From UBA10649 sp965227045 (GTDB lineage Bacteria; Actinomycetota; Actinomycetes; S36-B12), in contig OZ245718.1 of assembly GCA_965227045.1 (NCBI GenBank), forward strand, positions 930,001-994,000: a stretch of DNA of 64,000 nucleotides, in the 5' to 3' direction. Positions 7,581 to 15,345 of the stretch are shown piece after piece (within the stretch, counting starts at the first letter, position 1; every line of letters begins with the position of its first letter). Below the pieces are notes generated by a model. It was not told the DNA's origin. It saw nothing but the letters and a program-made list of their open reading frames with translations, and made no database searches. The position numbers and the translations under genes were made by a program.

Positions 7581-9208
7581 TCGTCTTCGACCACGTCACC
7601 ATCACCTACACCGGCGACGCCGAACCCACGTTGCGCGACGTGAATCTGACGATCCCCGAAGGCGAACTCGTGCTCGTCGTCGGACGGACGGGAACAGGCA
7701 AGACAACGTTCCTCCAGGCGATCAACGGGCTCGTACCGCATTTCACCGGTGGTCACATGTCCGGCCGCGTGCTCATCGACGGTCGCGATACCGCCACGCA
7801 TCCGCCGCGCGAACTCGCAGACCTCGTCGGCGTCGTGCCGCAGGATCCGATGAGCGGGTTCGTCACCGACACCGTCGAGGACGAGCTGGCGTACGGCATG
7901 GAATGCCTGGGAATCGCGCCTGACGTGATGCGTCGACGAGTGGAGGAGACGCTCGACCTCCTCGGTCTCGCGGACCTACGACAGCGAGCGCTGCGGACGC
8001 TGTCCGGCGGACAGCGACAGCGGGTGGCTATCGGCGCTGTTCTCACGTCGCACCCGCGCGTGCTCGTGCTCGACGAGCCGACGTCGGCCCTCGACCCGGG
8101 GGCGGCCGAGGAGGTGCTCGCGGCCCTGCAGCGCCTGGTCCACGACCTCGGCGTGACCGTCGTGATGGCCGAGCACCGACTCGAGCGCGTCGTGCAGTAC
8201 GCCGATCAGATCATCATCGTTCCCGGCGACGGGATGCCGCTTCTGCAGGGCAGCCCACCCGAGGTGATGCGCAGCGCGCCCATCGCTCCCCCGGTCGTCG
8301 AGCTTGGCCGGCTCGCGGGGTGGCATCCACTGCCACTGTCGGTCCGCGACGCCCGTCGTGCCGCAGGTCCGCTGCGCGACCTGCTCATCGGCCGCACTCC
8401 GCATCTGCGCGCCGTGCCGGTGTCCGCGGCCGAGCTGGCATCGGCCGACCGCGTGACGATTCGCTACGGGGCTCGCGCCGCCCTTCGTGACGTGACCTTC
8501 ACAGTCACGGCCGGGGAGATCGTCGCGCTCATGGGACGAAACGGCGCTGGAAAGTCAACGCTGCTCAACGCCCTGGTGGGCATCGGGCCCAAGCCCGACG
8601 GGACGGTCCGGGTCGCGGGTCGCAATCCGCGCGAGATCGAGGGTCGCGACCTGCTCGGCTCGGTCGGACTCGTGCCGCAGGAACCGGGTGACCTGCTCGA
8701 GAGCTCGACGGTCGCCGACGAGTGCCGTGCATCCGACCGCGATGCGCGCTGCGATCCCGGAACCACGCGCGCGCTGCTGGCGCTCATGGCTCCCGAGGTC
8801 GAGGACGGCATTCATCCCCGGGACCTGTCCGAAGGCCAGCGACTTCTTCTCGTGCTGTGCGTGATCCTCGCCGCGCGTCCGCCCCTGCTGCTCCTCGACG
8901 AGCCGACCCGCGGACTGGACTACCCGACCAAGTCGCGGCTGGCGGGCGTGCTCGCGGGACTCGCCACGGCCGGGCACGCAATCGTCCTGGCAACACATGA
9001 CGTCGAACTCGTCGCGGAGGTCGCCGATCGCGTCGTCATCCTCGCGGAAGGCGAGGTGGTCGCCGACGGCCCGACGACCGAGGTCGTCACGTCCTCTCCG
9101 ATGTTCGCACCGCAGGTCGCCAAGATCCTGTCGCCGCAGACCTGGCTCACCGTCGAGCAGGTTTCCGCGGCGATCACGTCCGCGAAGGACGTCGAGGAAA
9201 CCGGATGA
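7577..9208 (+). CDS. ecfA: ECF transporter ATP-binding protein, fused A-A' domains
   Basis: 543 aa with two ABC ATPase domains in one chain. Domain 1 has Walker A GRTGTGKTT near residue 36, signature LSGGQRQR and Walker B VLVLDEPTSALD. Domain 2 has Walker A GRNGAGKST near 320, a variant signature LSEGQRLLLVL and Walker B LLLLDEPTRGLD. Each domain ends with the D-loop and switch histidine expected (AEHRLERV, THDVELV). It powers uptake with EcfT and the S component. The start ATGA overlaps the ecfT stop, which supports translational coupling. Fused A-A' proteins are common in Actinobacteria. Confidence 0.93.
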   Translation: MIVFDHVTITYTGDAEPTLRDVNLTIPEGELVLVVGRTGTGKTTFLQAINGLVPHFTGGHMSGRVLIDGRDTATHPPRELADLVGVVPQDPMSGFVTDTVEDELAYGMECLGIAPDVMRRRVEETLDLLGLADLRQRALRTLSGGQRQRVAIGAVLTSHPRVLVLDEPTSALDPGAAEEVLAALQRLVHDLGVTVVMAEHRLERVVQYADQIIIVPGDGMPLLQGSPPEVMRSAPIAPPVVELGRLAGWHPLPLSVRDARRAAGPLRDLLIGRTPHLRAVPVSAAELASADRVTIRYGARAALRDVTFTVTAGEIVALMGRNGAGKSTLLNALVGIGPKPDGTVRVAGRNPREIEGRDLLGSVGLVPQEPGDLLESSTVADECRASDRDARCDPGTTRALLALMAPEVEDGIHPRDLSEGQRLLLVLCVILAARPPLLLLDEPTRGLDYPTKSRLAGVLAGLATAGHAIVLATHDVELVAEVADRVVILAEGEVVADGPTTEVVTSSPMFAPQVAKILSPQTWLTVEQVSAAITSAKDVEETG

Positions 9209-10035
9209 CGATCACGACGATGTCCGCACCGAGTATCCACGCGCCGCGCGCGGTTCGCCTTGGCACGCAGTCGAAAGTGGCCATCGCGCTCGCGTCGGTG
9301 ATTGGCATCATCGCCTTCACCTGGCCCCTGATCGCGGCTCCGGGCTCGAGCGCTGTCGGCCATGCCGACGACGCTCCGCTGCTGTTCGCACTCGTCGTAC
9401 CGGTCATCCTCGTCGTCGTCCTCGCGCAGGTGAGCGACGGAGGCATGGACGCCAAGGCGATCGCGATGCTGGGCGTGCTGTCTGCGGTCATTGCCGCGCT
9501 GCGACCCCTCGGCGGTGGCACCGCGGGCCTGGAGCCGATCTGGGTGGTCCTCATCCTCGGCGCGCGAGCGATGGGGCCGGGATTCGGGTTCTGCCTGGGC
9601 TCCATCTCGCTGTTCGCGTCGGCACTGCTCACCGGCGGCGTCGGACCATGGCTGCCCTTCCAGATGCTCGGCGCGGCGTGGGTCGGGCTCGGCGCCGGCC
9701 TGCTGCCGCGAGCGACCGGCAGGCGCGAACTGTTCCTGCTGAGCGCGTACGGGGCCATCGCCTGTGTCGCCTACGGGTTCCTGCTGAACCTGTGGTTCTG
9801 GCCGTTCACCGCAGGTCTGCCCGAGCAGCTTGCCTACATCGCGGGCGATCCCCTCGGCGACAACCTGGCGGCCTGGCTTCGGTTCTGCCTGATCACGTCG
9901 CTCGGCTACGACATTCCCCGCGCGGTGCTCACTGTCGTCCTCATCATGGTCGCGGGCCGTCCGGTGCTCCTCGCATTACGGCGCATGTCGCGCAAGGCCG
10001 CGTTCGACGCGCCAGTCACCTTCTCGGAGCGCTGA
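9205..10035 (+). CDS. ECF transporter substrate-binding (S) component, probably for a corrinoid
   Basis: 276 aa, about six hydrophobic segments (near 28-45, 60-80, 85-105, 110-165, 175-200 and 225-245) after a short basic N-terminus. The composition and the GxxxG-rich helices resemble ECF S components such as CbrT. Substrate choice rests on context: cobalamin riboswitch upstream, cobU/cobT/cobS downstream. Cobalt, dimethylbenzimidazole and cobinamide remain alternatives. It overlaps the ATPase gene by 4 bases (ATGA). Confidence 0.82.
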   Translation: MTITTMSAPSIHAPRAVRLGTQSKVAIALASVIGIIAFTWPLIAAPGSSAVGHADDAPLLFALVVPVILVVVLAQVSDGGMDAKAIAMLGVLSAVIAALRPLGGGTAGLEPIWVVLILGARAMGPGFGFCLGSISLFASALLTGGVGPWLPFQMLGAAWVGLGAGLLPRATGRRELFLLSAYGAIACVAYGFLLNLWFWPFTAGLPEQLAYIAGDPLGDNLAAWLRFCLITSLGYDIPRAVLTVVLIMVAGRPVLLALRRMSRKAAFDAPVTFSER

Positions 10036-10037
10036 CA

Positions 10038-11438
10038 ATGCGGATCACGTTCCTGGGAACCGGGTCGGCCGACGGCTGGCCGAATCCCTTCTGCGAGTGC
10101 GCCTCGTGCGCGACGGAGCGCGAGGCGGGCCGCATCCGCCGTCCGTCCAGTGCGCTGATCGACGACGCGATCCTCATCGACTGCGGTCCGACCACGACGC
10201 ATGCGGCAGGCGCGGCCGGACTGTCGCTGCGATCTGTCCGGCACGTCCTCATCACCCATGGGCACCCGGACCACCTGGATCCGGCGTTCCTGCTCGCGCG
10301 CCAGTGGACCGACGTGTCCACGCCGCTGGTCGTCTGGGGCCCGCGCAGTGCTGTGGACCTGTGTCGCGACTGGATCGCGCCGGGCGCACCCGTCGAACTG
10401 CGAGTTCTCGCACCCGGCGATCGCGTCACGCTTCCCGCCGATCGGGGCGACTACGCCCTGCTCGCCGTGCCTGCCGCTCATTCCTCGGGCAACGGCGATG
10501 CGCTGGCCGAGGAGGCGCTGCTCTACCAGCTCACCGCACCGGACGGCCACCGGCTGCTCTACGCGACCGACACGGGCCCGTTGCCAGCCACCACCATGCG
10601 CATGATCGATAGCCCCGTGGATGTGATCGTGCTCGACGAGACATTCGGCGACAACCATGGCCACGGCACCGGCCACCTCGACCTCGCAACCTTCGTGCAG
10701 GCCGTCGCAGCGCTGCGGGCCGCGGGAATCGCGAGTGCCGACACGCAAGTTGTCGCCACGCACCTGAGCCACCACAACCCGCCGACGCCGCAACTGCGCG
10801 CACGACTGCACCAGCAGGGGGTGCGCGTGCCCGACGATCTCGACGTCCTCGAGTCGCGGGTGACGAAGGCCCCGATGCGATTGCTCATCATGGGCGGGGC
10901 GCGGTCCGGCAAGTCCACCCACGCCGAGAGCGTCGCCGCGAACTCTGGTCAGCGCGTGACGTACGTCGCAACGGCAGCACGGCGCGATGACGATGCCGAG
11001 TGGGACAAGCGCATTGCCGAGCACCGTGAACGCAGGCCCCCTGCATGGACGACCGTCGAGACGATCGACATCGCGCAGGCCCTCCGGACCGCAGCTGCGG
11101 GCGAGCTCGTTCTCGTCGACTGCATCACCCTGTGGCTCACCGGGGTTCTCGATGGCATCGATGCCTGGAGCCGGATCGATCGGGACGACGGCGATGCGGT
11201 GCGTGCGGACGTGAGCCTGCACGTCGAGGAACTGGTCGAGTCACTGCACCTCAGCGCGGCTGACGTCGTCCTCGTGTCGAACGAGGTGGGCTGGGGCGTC
11301 GTGCCGGCGACCGCGTCGGGCCGCGCGTTTCGTGACCTCATGGGGATCCTCAATGCCACGCTCGCGCGGGCGTGCACCAAGACCACGCTCGTGGTCGCAG
11401 GACGCAGTGTTCAACTACAGGAATTGGATGGCCAGTGA
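10038..11438 (+). CDS. cobU: Fusion: metallo-beta-lactamase-fold hydrolase + adenosylcobinamide kinase (CobU)
   Basis: 466 aa. Residues 1 to about 265 form a metallo-beta-lactamase-fold domain with THGHPDH at 73-79 (metal ligands H74, H76, D78, H79) and later candidate ligands in PAAHSS, YATDTG and ATHLSHHN. Residues 280-466 form a complete CobU domain: P-loop GGARSGKST at 286-294, then RIAEHRERRP containing the histidine expected to carry GMP. CobU phosphorylates adenosylcobinamide and transfers GMP to it. The N-terminal domain could hydrolyse a corrinoid amide or phosphate during salvage, but that is inference. Gap to the previous gene is 2 bases; the stop overlaps cobT. Confidence 0.88.
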   Translation: MRITFLGTGSADGWPNPFCECASCATEREAGRIRRPSSALIDDAILIDCGPTTTHAAGAAGLSLRSVRHVLITHGHPDHLDPAFLLARQWTDVSTPLVVWGPRSAVDLCRDWIAPGAPVELRVLAPGDRVTLPADRGDYALLAVPAAHSSGNGDALAEEALLYQLTAPDGHRLLYATDTGPLPATTMRMIDSPVDVIVLDETFGDNHGHGTGHLDLATFVQAVAALRAAGIASADTQVVATHLSHHNPPTPQLRARLHQQGVRVPDDLDVLESRVTKAPMRLLIMGGARSGKSTHAESVAANSGQRVTYVATAARRDDDAEWDKRIAEHRERRPPAWTTVETIDIAQALRTAAAGELVLVDCITLWLTGVLDGIDAWSRIDRDDGDAVRADVSLHVEELVESLHLSAADVVLVSNEVGWGVVPATASGRAFRDLMGILNATLARACTKTTLVVAGRSVQLQELDGQ

Positions 11439-12481
11439 TCACCTCGCCCGACTCTGCCGCACGAGCCGCCGCATACGCACGACAGCTGACTCTGACCAAG
11501 CCCACGGGAGCACTCGGTCGTCTCGAGCACCTGTCCGCGTGGGTCTGCGCCGTTCAGGGCACCTGCCCTCCGGTCGCGTTCAGCCGGCCAGCGCTCGTCG
11601 TCTTCGCCGGCGACCACGGAGTGGCCAGGACCGCCGGCACCTCCGCCTACCCGCCGGAGGTGACCGCGCAGATGGTGGCAAACCTCGCCACGGGAGGTGC
11701 GGCCGCGAACGTCCTTGCGCGGCAGATGCACGCGACCGTGCGGGTCGTCGACGTCAGCGTGGATGCCGACCCGAGTTACATGGACGCCATTGACGCCGGC
11801 GTCGTCGCGCATCGCGTGCGCCGATCGTCAGGCTCGATCGATCGCGAGGACGCCATGTCCGCGGCTGAATGCCGCGCTGCCCTCGCTGTCGGATCGGCGC
11901 TTGCCGACGACGTGATCGACGCGGGAGCGGACATTGTCATCTCGGGCGACATGGGCATCGGCAACACCACCTCCTCGTCGGTGCTCATCGCCGTACTCGC
12001 CGGATCAACCGCCGAACTGGTCACGGGACGAGGGACCGGAATCGACGACGAGGGACTGGAGCGCAAGCGGGCCGTCGTCGCGGCCGCAATAGTGCGTGCC
12101 GACCCGGATCCGGTCGAACTGCTGACGCGGGTGGGCGCACCAGACCTCGCCGCTATGGTCGGATTCCTCCTTCGGGCCTCCGAGCGCGGCGTTCCCGTGG
12201 TGCTTGACGGGATCGTCAGCTGTGCGGCCGCACTCGTCGCGCGTGCCATTGATCCGCATGCCTCCGCCTGGTGGGTCGCGGGGCATCGATCCACGGAGCC
12301 TGCGGCCTCGGTCGCGCTTGCCGCGCTCGACCTCGAGCCCGTGCTCGACCTCGACCTGAGGCTGGGCGAGGGAACCGGCGCCCTGCTGGCCCTGCCACTG
12401 ATCAACGCCGCCGCACTCACGCTCGCCGAGATGGCGACCTTCGACTCGGCGGGTGTCTCCGACCGGCCCGCCGATGCTTGA
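11435..12481 (+). CDS. cobT: Nicotinate-nucleotide:dimethylbenzimidazole phosphoribosyltransferase
   Basis: 348 aa from a GTG overlapping the cobU stop (GTGA). CobT makes alpha-ribazole phosphate from dimethylbenzimidazole and nicotinate mononucleotide for assembly of the lower ligand of cobalamin. Visible family motifs are KPTGALGRLE near the N-terminus, FAGDHGVA, ISGDMGIGNTT and the catalytic-glutamate loop LGEGTGA with E312. Length is normal. An upstream in-frame ATG would run 21 codons into cobU and is less likely. Confidence 0.95.
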   Translation: MITSPDSAARAAAYARQLTLTKPTGALGRLEHLSAWVCAVQGTCPPVAFSRPALVVFAGDHGVARTAGTSAYPPEVTAQMVANLATGGAAANVLARQMHATVRVVDVSVDADPSYMDAIDAGVVAHRVRRSSGSIDREDAMSAAECRAALAVGSALADDVIDAGADIVISGDMGIGNTTSSSVLIAVLAGSTAELVTGRGTGIDDEGLERKRAVVAAAIVRADPDPVELLTRVGAPDLAAMVGFLLRASERGVPVVLDGIVSCAAALVARAIDPHASAWWVAGHRSTEPAASVALAALDLEPVLDLDLRLGEGTGALLALPLINAAALTLAEMATFDSAGVSDRPADA

Positions 12482-13253
12482 CGCCTGGCGCATGGCAATC
12501 GGCACGCTGACGCGCATTCCCGTGCCAGCGCCGACACGGATCGACAAGACAACAGCGGGCGGCGCGATGGCTCTCGCCCCGATCGTCGGTGCGGCGGTCG
12601 GACTCGTGATCGGCACGCTTGCGTGGCTGGCCTCCGATCACCTCGCGTCGACTGCATCGACCCTGCTGATCTCGGTTCTGGCCATCTGCGCGTTCGCCTA
12701 TGTCACTCGCGGACTGCACCTCGACGGCCTGGCCGACACGGCCGACGCCCTGGGCAGCGGGAAGCCCGCTGACCAGGCGCTGGAGATTGCCCGGCGATCG
12801 GACATCGGGCCGTTCGGAGTCGTGACACTCGTCGCGGTGATCCTCGTCGACGTGACGGCCTACGCGGGGGCTGTCAGCGGAGGGCAGGCGATCCTCGTCC
12901 TGGCCATTGCGGCCGGCACCGCGCGCCTCAGTCTGGTGCTGGCGTGCACGCGCGGGGTGCCCGCGGCGCGCAGCGAGGGCCTCGGCGCGATGGTGGCCGG
13001 CAGCGTCCCCGTCCTAGCGACAATCGGCATCGCCGTCGCCTGGCTTGGCGGATGCTTGGCAGTGACCGCCGCAGTCGACAGCGGGCTGATCGTGACGACA
13101 CTCGTCGCAATCGTCGGTGCATTGGTTATCGCGGCGGTCGTCCTACGAGTGTGCATTCGCAGGCTCGGCGGTATCACGGGCGATGTCCTCGGCGCCCTCG
13201 TCGAACTCACCTTCGCCGCCACCCTCGTCCTCCTCGTCGCCATCCCCACCTAA
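12474..13253 (+). CDS. cobS: Adenosylcobinamide-GDP ribazoletransferase (cobalamin synthase)
   Basis: 259 aa integral-membrane enzyme that joins adenosylcobinamide-GDP and alpha-ribazole (phosphate) to complete cobalamin. The typical start MLDAWRMAIGTLTRIPVPAP and the metal-binding region RGLHLDGLADTADALGSGK (residues 76-94) are present. Several hydrophobic helices follow, and RLGGITGDVLGA lies near the end. The ATG at 12474 overlaps the cobT stop by 8 bases; a GTG at 12453 is possible. It is the last core gene before the inverted repeat at 13256. Confidence 0.94.
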   Translation: MLDAWRMAIGTLTRIPVPAPTRIDKTTAGGAMALAPIVGAAVGLVIGTLAWLASDHLASTASTLLISVLAICAFAYVTRGLHLDGLADTADALGSGKPADQALEIARRSDIGPFGVVTLVAVILVDVTAYAGAVSGGQAILVLAIAAGTARLSLVLACTRGVPAARSEGLGAMVAGSVPVLATIGIAVAWLGGCLAVTAAVDSGLIVTTLVAIVGALVIAAVVLRVCIRRLGGITGDVLGALVELTFAATLVLLVAIPT

Positions 13254-13255
13254 CC

Positions 13256-13324
13256 CCCGCCGACCTTGAGGTTCCGCCCACATTTGCGCACCGGAACTGG
13301 GCGGAACCTCAAGGTCGCGGGGGG
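13256..13324. repeat. Long inverted repeat, family A copy 2
   Basis: The 20-base arms 13261-13280 and 13298-13317 are perfectly complementary, with a 17-base loop. Outer C-runs and G-runs can extend the stem after a two-base mismatch. The outer part repeats the core CGACCTTGAGGTT. The inner part is CCGCCCA/TGGGCGG instead of the GGCGTGG/CCACGCC seen in the other copies. It starts 3 bases after the cobS stop and may end that transcript or lower expression of the gene behind it. Confidence 0.85.
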
Positions 13325-13341
13325 TCGGCATACTGGGCGAC

Positions 13342-14097
13342 GTGCCGCCGGACCTGCCCCCCGAGTTCGAGGCGGTCGTGGCCCGGATCGAAGTCCCGCG
13401 GCCCATCGTCTTCACTCCCCCGCCCGGTCTCACCGGTGAGCTCGCGCGGCTCCTGTCGTGGTGGACATCCGTGTCCGACGCAGGCGCGCCTCGCGTGGCA
13501 ACCCTGACCAGCAGCACAGGCCCCTCCGACGTCGTCAGCGCCGTCGTGGCGGGTGGCGCCGCTGCGGATCGCGCATGCGACGCGGGGGCCACACTGATCG
13601 TGCCGCGAGTGACCGACCGCCAGCCCGTCGCTGCCCTGGCCGTGATCGGAGCGCTCACTCGCACCGAGGCGTCCGCGATCACGTACCAGCCGGCCGGCAT
13701 GACGGACCGCGCGTGGATCGATCGCTGCGCCGCCGTGCGCGACGCCTGCGTCGACGTCGCCGATGCACGCGCTGCCCCCATCGAGCTGCTCGGCATCCTG
13801 AACGCTTCGCACATCGCATTCGTCGTCGGCGCGCTGCTAAGCGCGGCGGCCCGCAAGACGGCGAGCATCGTCGACGGAACCGACGAACTCGCGGCCGCGC
13901 TCATCGCCGATCGGCTGAGCTTCCGCGCCAAGGAATGGTGGCGCGCCGGGTCCACATCACCGGATCCGGCCCGCAAGTCGGCCGTCGACCGGCTCGCCGT
14001 CGATACCGGGCTGCCCCTCGCACTCCTCGATGACGATGGGCGCGGCGCCGACGCGACGGTGTCCCTGCTCCAGATGCTCGCCGCAACCCCCGGCTAA
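13342..14097 (+). CDS. Degenerate CobT paralogue
   Basis: 251 aa from a GTG 17 bases after the inverted repeat. It aligns by eye with the neighbouring CobT: TPPPGLTGELARLLSWW matches KPTGALGRLEHLSAWV, ELLGILNASHIAFVVGALLSA matches ELLTRVGAPDLAAMVGFLLRA, and SIVDGTDELAAALIAD matches VVLDGIVSCAAALVAR. About 100 residues are missing, and the catalytic GEGTGA is replaced by DDGRGADA, so the CobT reaction is unlikely. It might bind a benzimidazole or nucleotide or regulate CobT, but this is unknown. It is the last gene of the cobalamin run. Confidence 0.75.
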   Translation: MPPDLPPEFEAVVARIEVPRPIVFTPPPGLTGELARLLSWWTSVSDAGAPRVATLTSSTGPSDVVSAVVAGGAAADRACDAGATLIVPRVTDRQPVAALAVIGALTRTEASAITYQPAGMTDRAWIDRCAAVRDACVDVADARAAPIELLGILNASHIAFVVGALLSAAARKTASIVDGTDELAAALIADRLSFRAKEWWRAGSTSPDPARKSAVDRLAVDTGLPLALLDDDGRGADATVSLLQMLAATPG

Positions 14098-14104
14098 CCC
14101 CCTC

Positions 14105-14166
14105 CGCGAGTGGGCAGTTGTCGGGGTGAAAATTGCCGGCGACACCCCGACAAGTGCCCACTCGCG
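14105..14166. repeat. Long inverted repeat, family B copy 1
   Basis: Two 24-base arms (14105-14128 and 14143-14166) match with one mismatch and a 14-base loop. The outer part is CGCGAGTGGGCA, shared with the copy at 28366-28433. It lies between convergent genes (CobT paralogue and gcvT) and could end both transcripts. Confidence 0.85.
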
Positions 14167-14187
14167 ATGGGTTCTTGCGGCTGATCG

Positions 14188-15303
14188 CTAGCGGGTGCTC
14201 GGCGTGACGAATGGTGGCTTGACGACGCTGAAGCGCGACTCGCGCCCGCGCACATCGACGACGACCTCGTCGCCGATCGAGATCGACGAGTCCAGGAGCG
14301 CCAGACCGATCCCCTGCTTCAAGGTGGGCGAGAACGTGCCGCTGGTGACCTCGCCGATGACCTCACCGGCAAGCGGTGCGGAGTCGTCAACGCGCCGGAC
14401 CTGCATGTGCGGGCGCGGGATACCCCGATCGAGGGCGAGCAGTCCGCGCAGACGTCGAGCCGGGCCAGCCGCCCGTTCGGCCGCGAGCGGCTCCTTGCCG
14501 GCGAACTCGGGCTTGTCCCAACCGATCGCCCACCCGAGCATCGCCTCAACCGGGGTGATCTGCGGGCTGATGTCCTGGCCGTGCAGCGGGTAGCCCATCT
14601 CCGTGCGCAACGTGTCGCGAGCGCCCAGTCCCGCGGGCACCACACCGAGATCTGTGCCCTTCGCGAGCAACTCGTCCCACAAGTCGACGAGCACAGCCAC
14701 CGGTGCCACGAGTTCGTATCCGTGCTCACCTGTGTAGCCGGTTCGGCAGACGATCACGGGCGCACCTGCGAAATCTGCGGACGCCATCGTCATGTAGTCG
14801 TGATCCGCGGGCAGACCTAGGGCCTCGATCAGTTCTCGGCTGCGCGGTCCCTGCACGGCGATGATCCCGTGATCGTCGTGGTGATCATCGACCGCAACCG
14901 ACTCGGGTGCCGCCGCGCGCAAGGCTGCGACGACGGACGCGGCGTTGGCAGCATTGGGAATCATGAACATCTCGTCGTCGGCCCACCGGTAGACGATGAG
15001 GTCGTCGATGACGCCGCCGTCCGCGTTGAGCAGCATCGAGTACTGAGCCTGGCCGGCAGAGATGCGATCCAGATCATTTGCCAGGACCGAGTTGAGGAAG
15101 TCGCACGCACCCGGGCCGTGGATCCGCACCTTGCCCATGTGCGAGACATCGAACAGCCCGGCGGTCGTTCGCACGGCGGTGTGCTCGGCCACGACGCCGA
15201 CGTACTCGATCGGCATGTCCCAGCCACCGAAGTCCGCCGTCTTCGCGCCTGCGGCGAGGTGCCGCTCGTAAAGGGGGGTTCGCTTGAGTTCGCTGTCGCT
15301 CAC
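14188..15303 (-). CDS. gcvT: Glycine cleavage system aminomethyltransferase (T protein)
   Basis: 371 aa from GTG. It transfers the methylene group from the aminomethyl-lipoyl H protein to tetrahydrofolate and releases ammonia. Family motifs are KRTPLYERHLAAGAKTADFGGWDMPIEY at the start, FDVSHMGKVRIHGP, AQYSMLLNADGGVIDDL and TGYTGEHGYEL. Length is normal. It is divergent from pepA with 42 bases between starts, and I saw no glycine riboswitch in that gap. The lipoate genes lipB/lipA and Lpd in the same window supply its partners; gcvH and gcvP are not here. Confidence 0.95.
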   Translation of the reverse strand: MSDSELKRTPLYERHLAAGAKTADFGGWDMPIEYVGVVAEHTAVRTTAGLFDVSHMGKVRIHGPGACDFLNSVLANDLDRISAGQAQYSMLLNADGGVIDDLIVYRWADDEMFMIPNAANAASVVAALRAAAPESVAVDDHHDDHGIIAVQGPRSRELIEALGLPADHDYMTMASADFAGAPVIVCRTGYTGEHGYELVAPVAVLVDLWDELLAKGTDLGVVPAGLGARDTLRTEMGYPLHGQDISPQITPVEAMLGWAIGWDKPEFAGKEPLAAERAAGPARRLRGLLALDRGIPRPHMQVRRVDDSAPLAGEVIGEVTSGTFSPTLKQGIGLALLDSSISIGDEVVVDVRGRESRFSVVKPPFVTPSTR

Positions 15304-15345
15304 GGGAAGACCGTAGTCCGCGGGCGCCCGAATACAGTTGAACCC

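Noticed and set aside
15304..15345. Glycine riboswitch before gcvT
   Set aside because: The gap to pepA is only 42 bases and contains none of the conserved elements.
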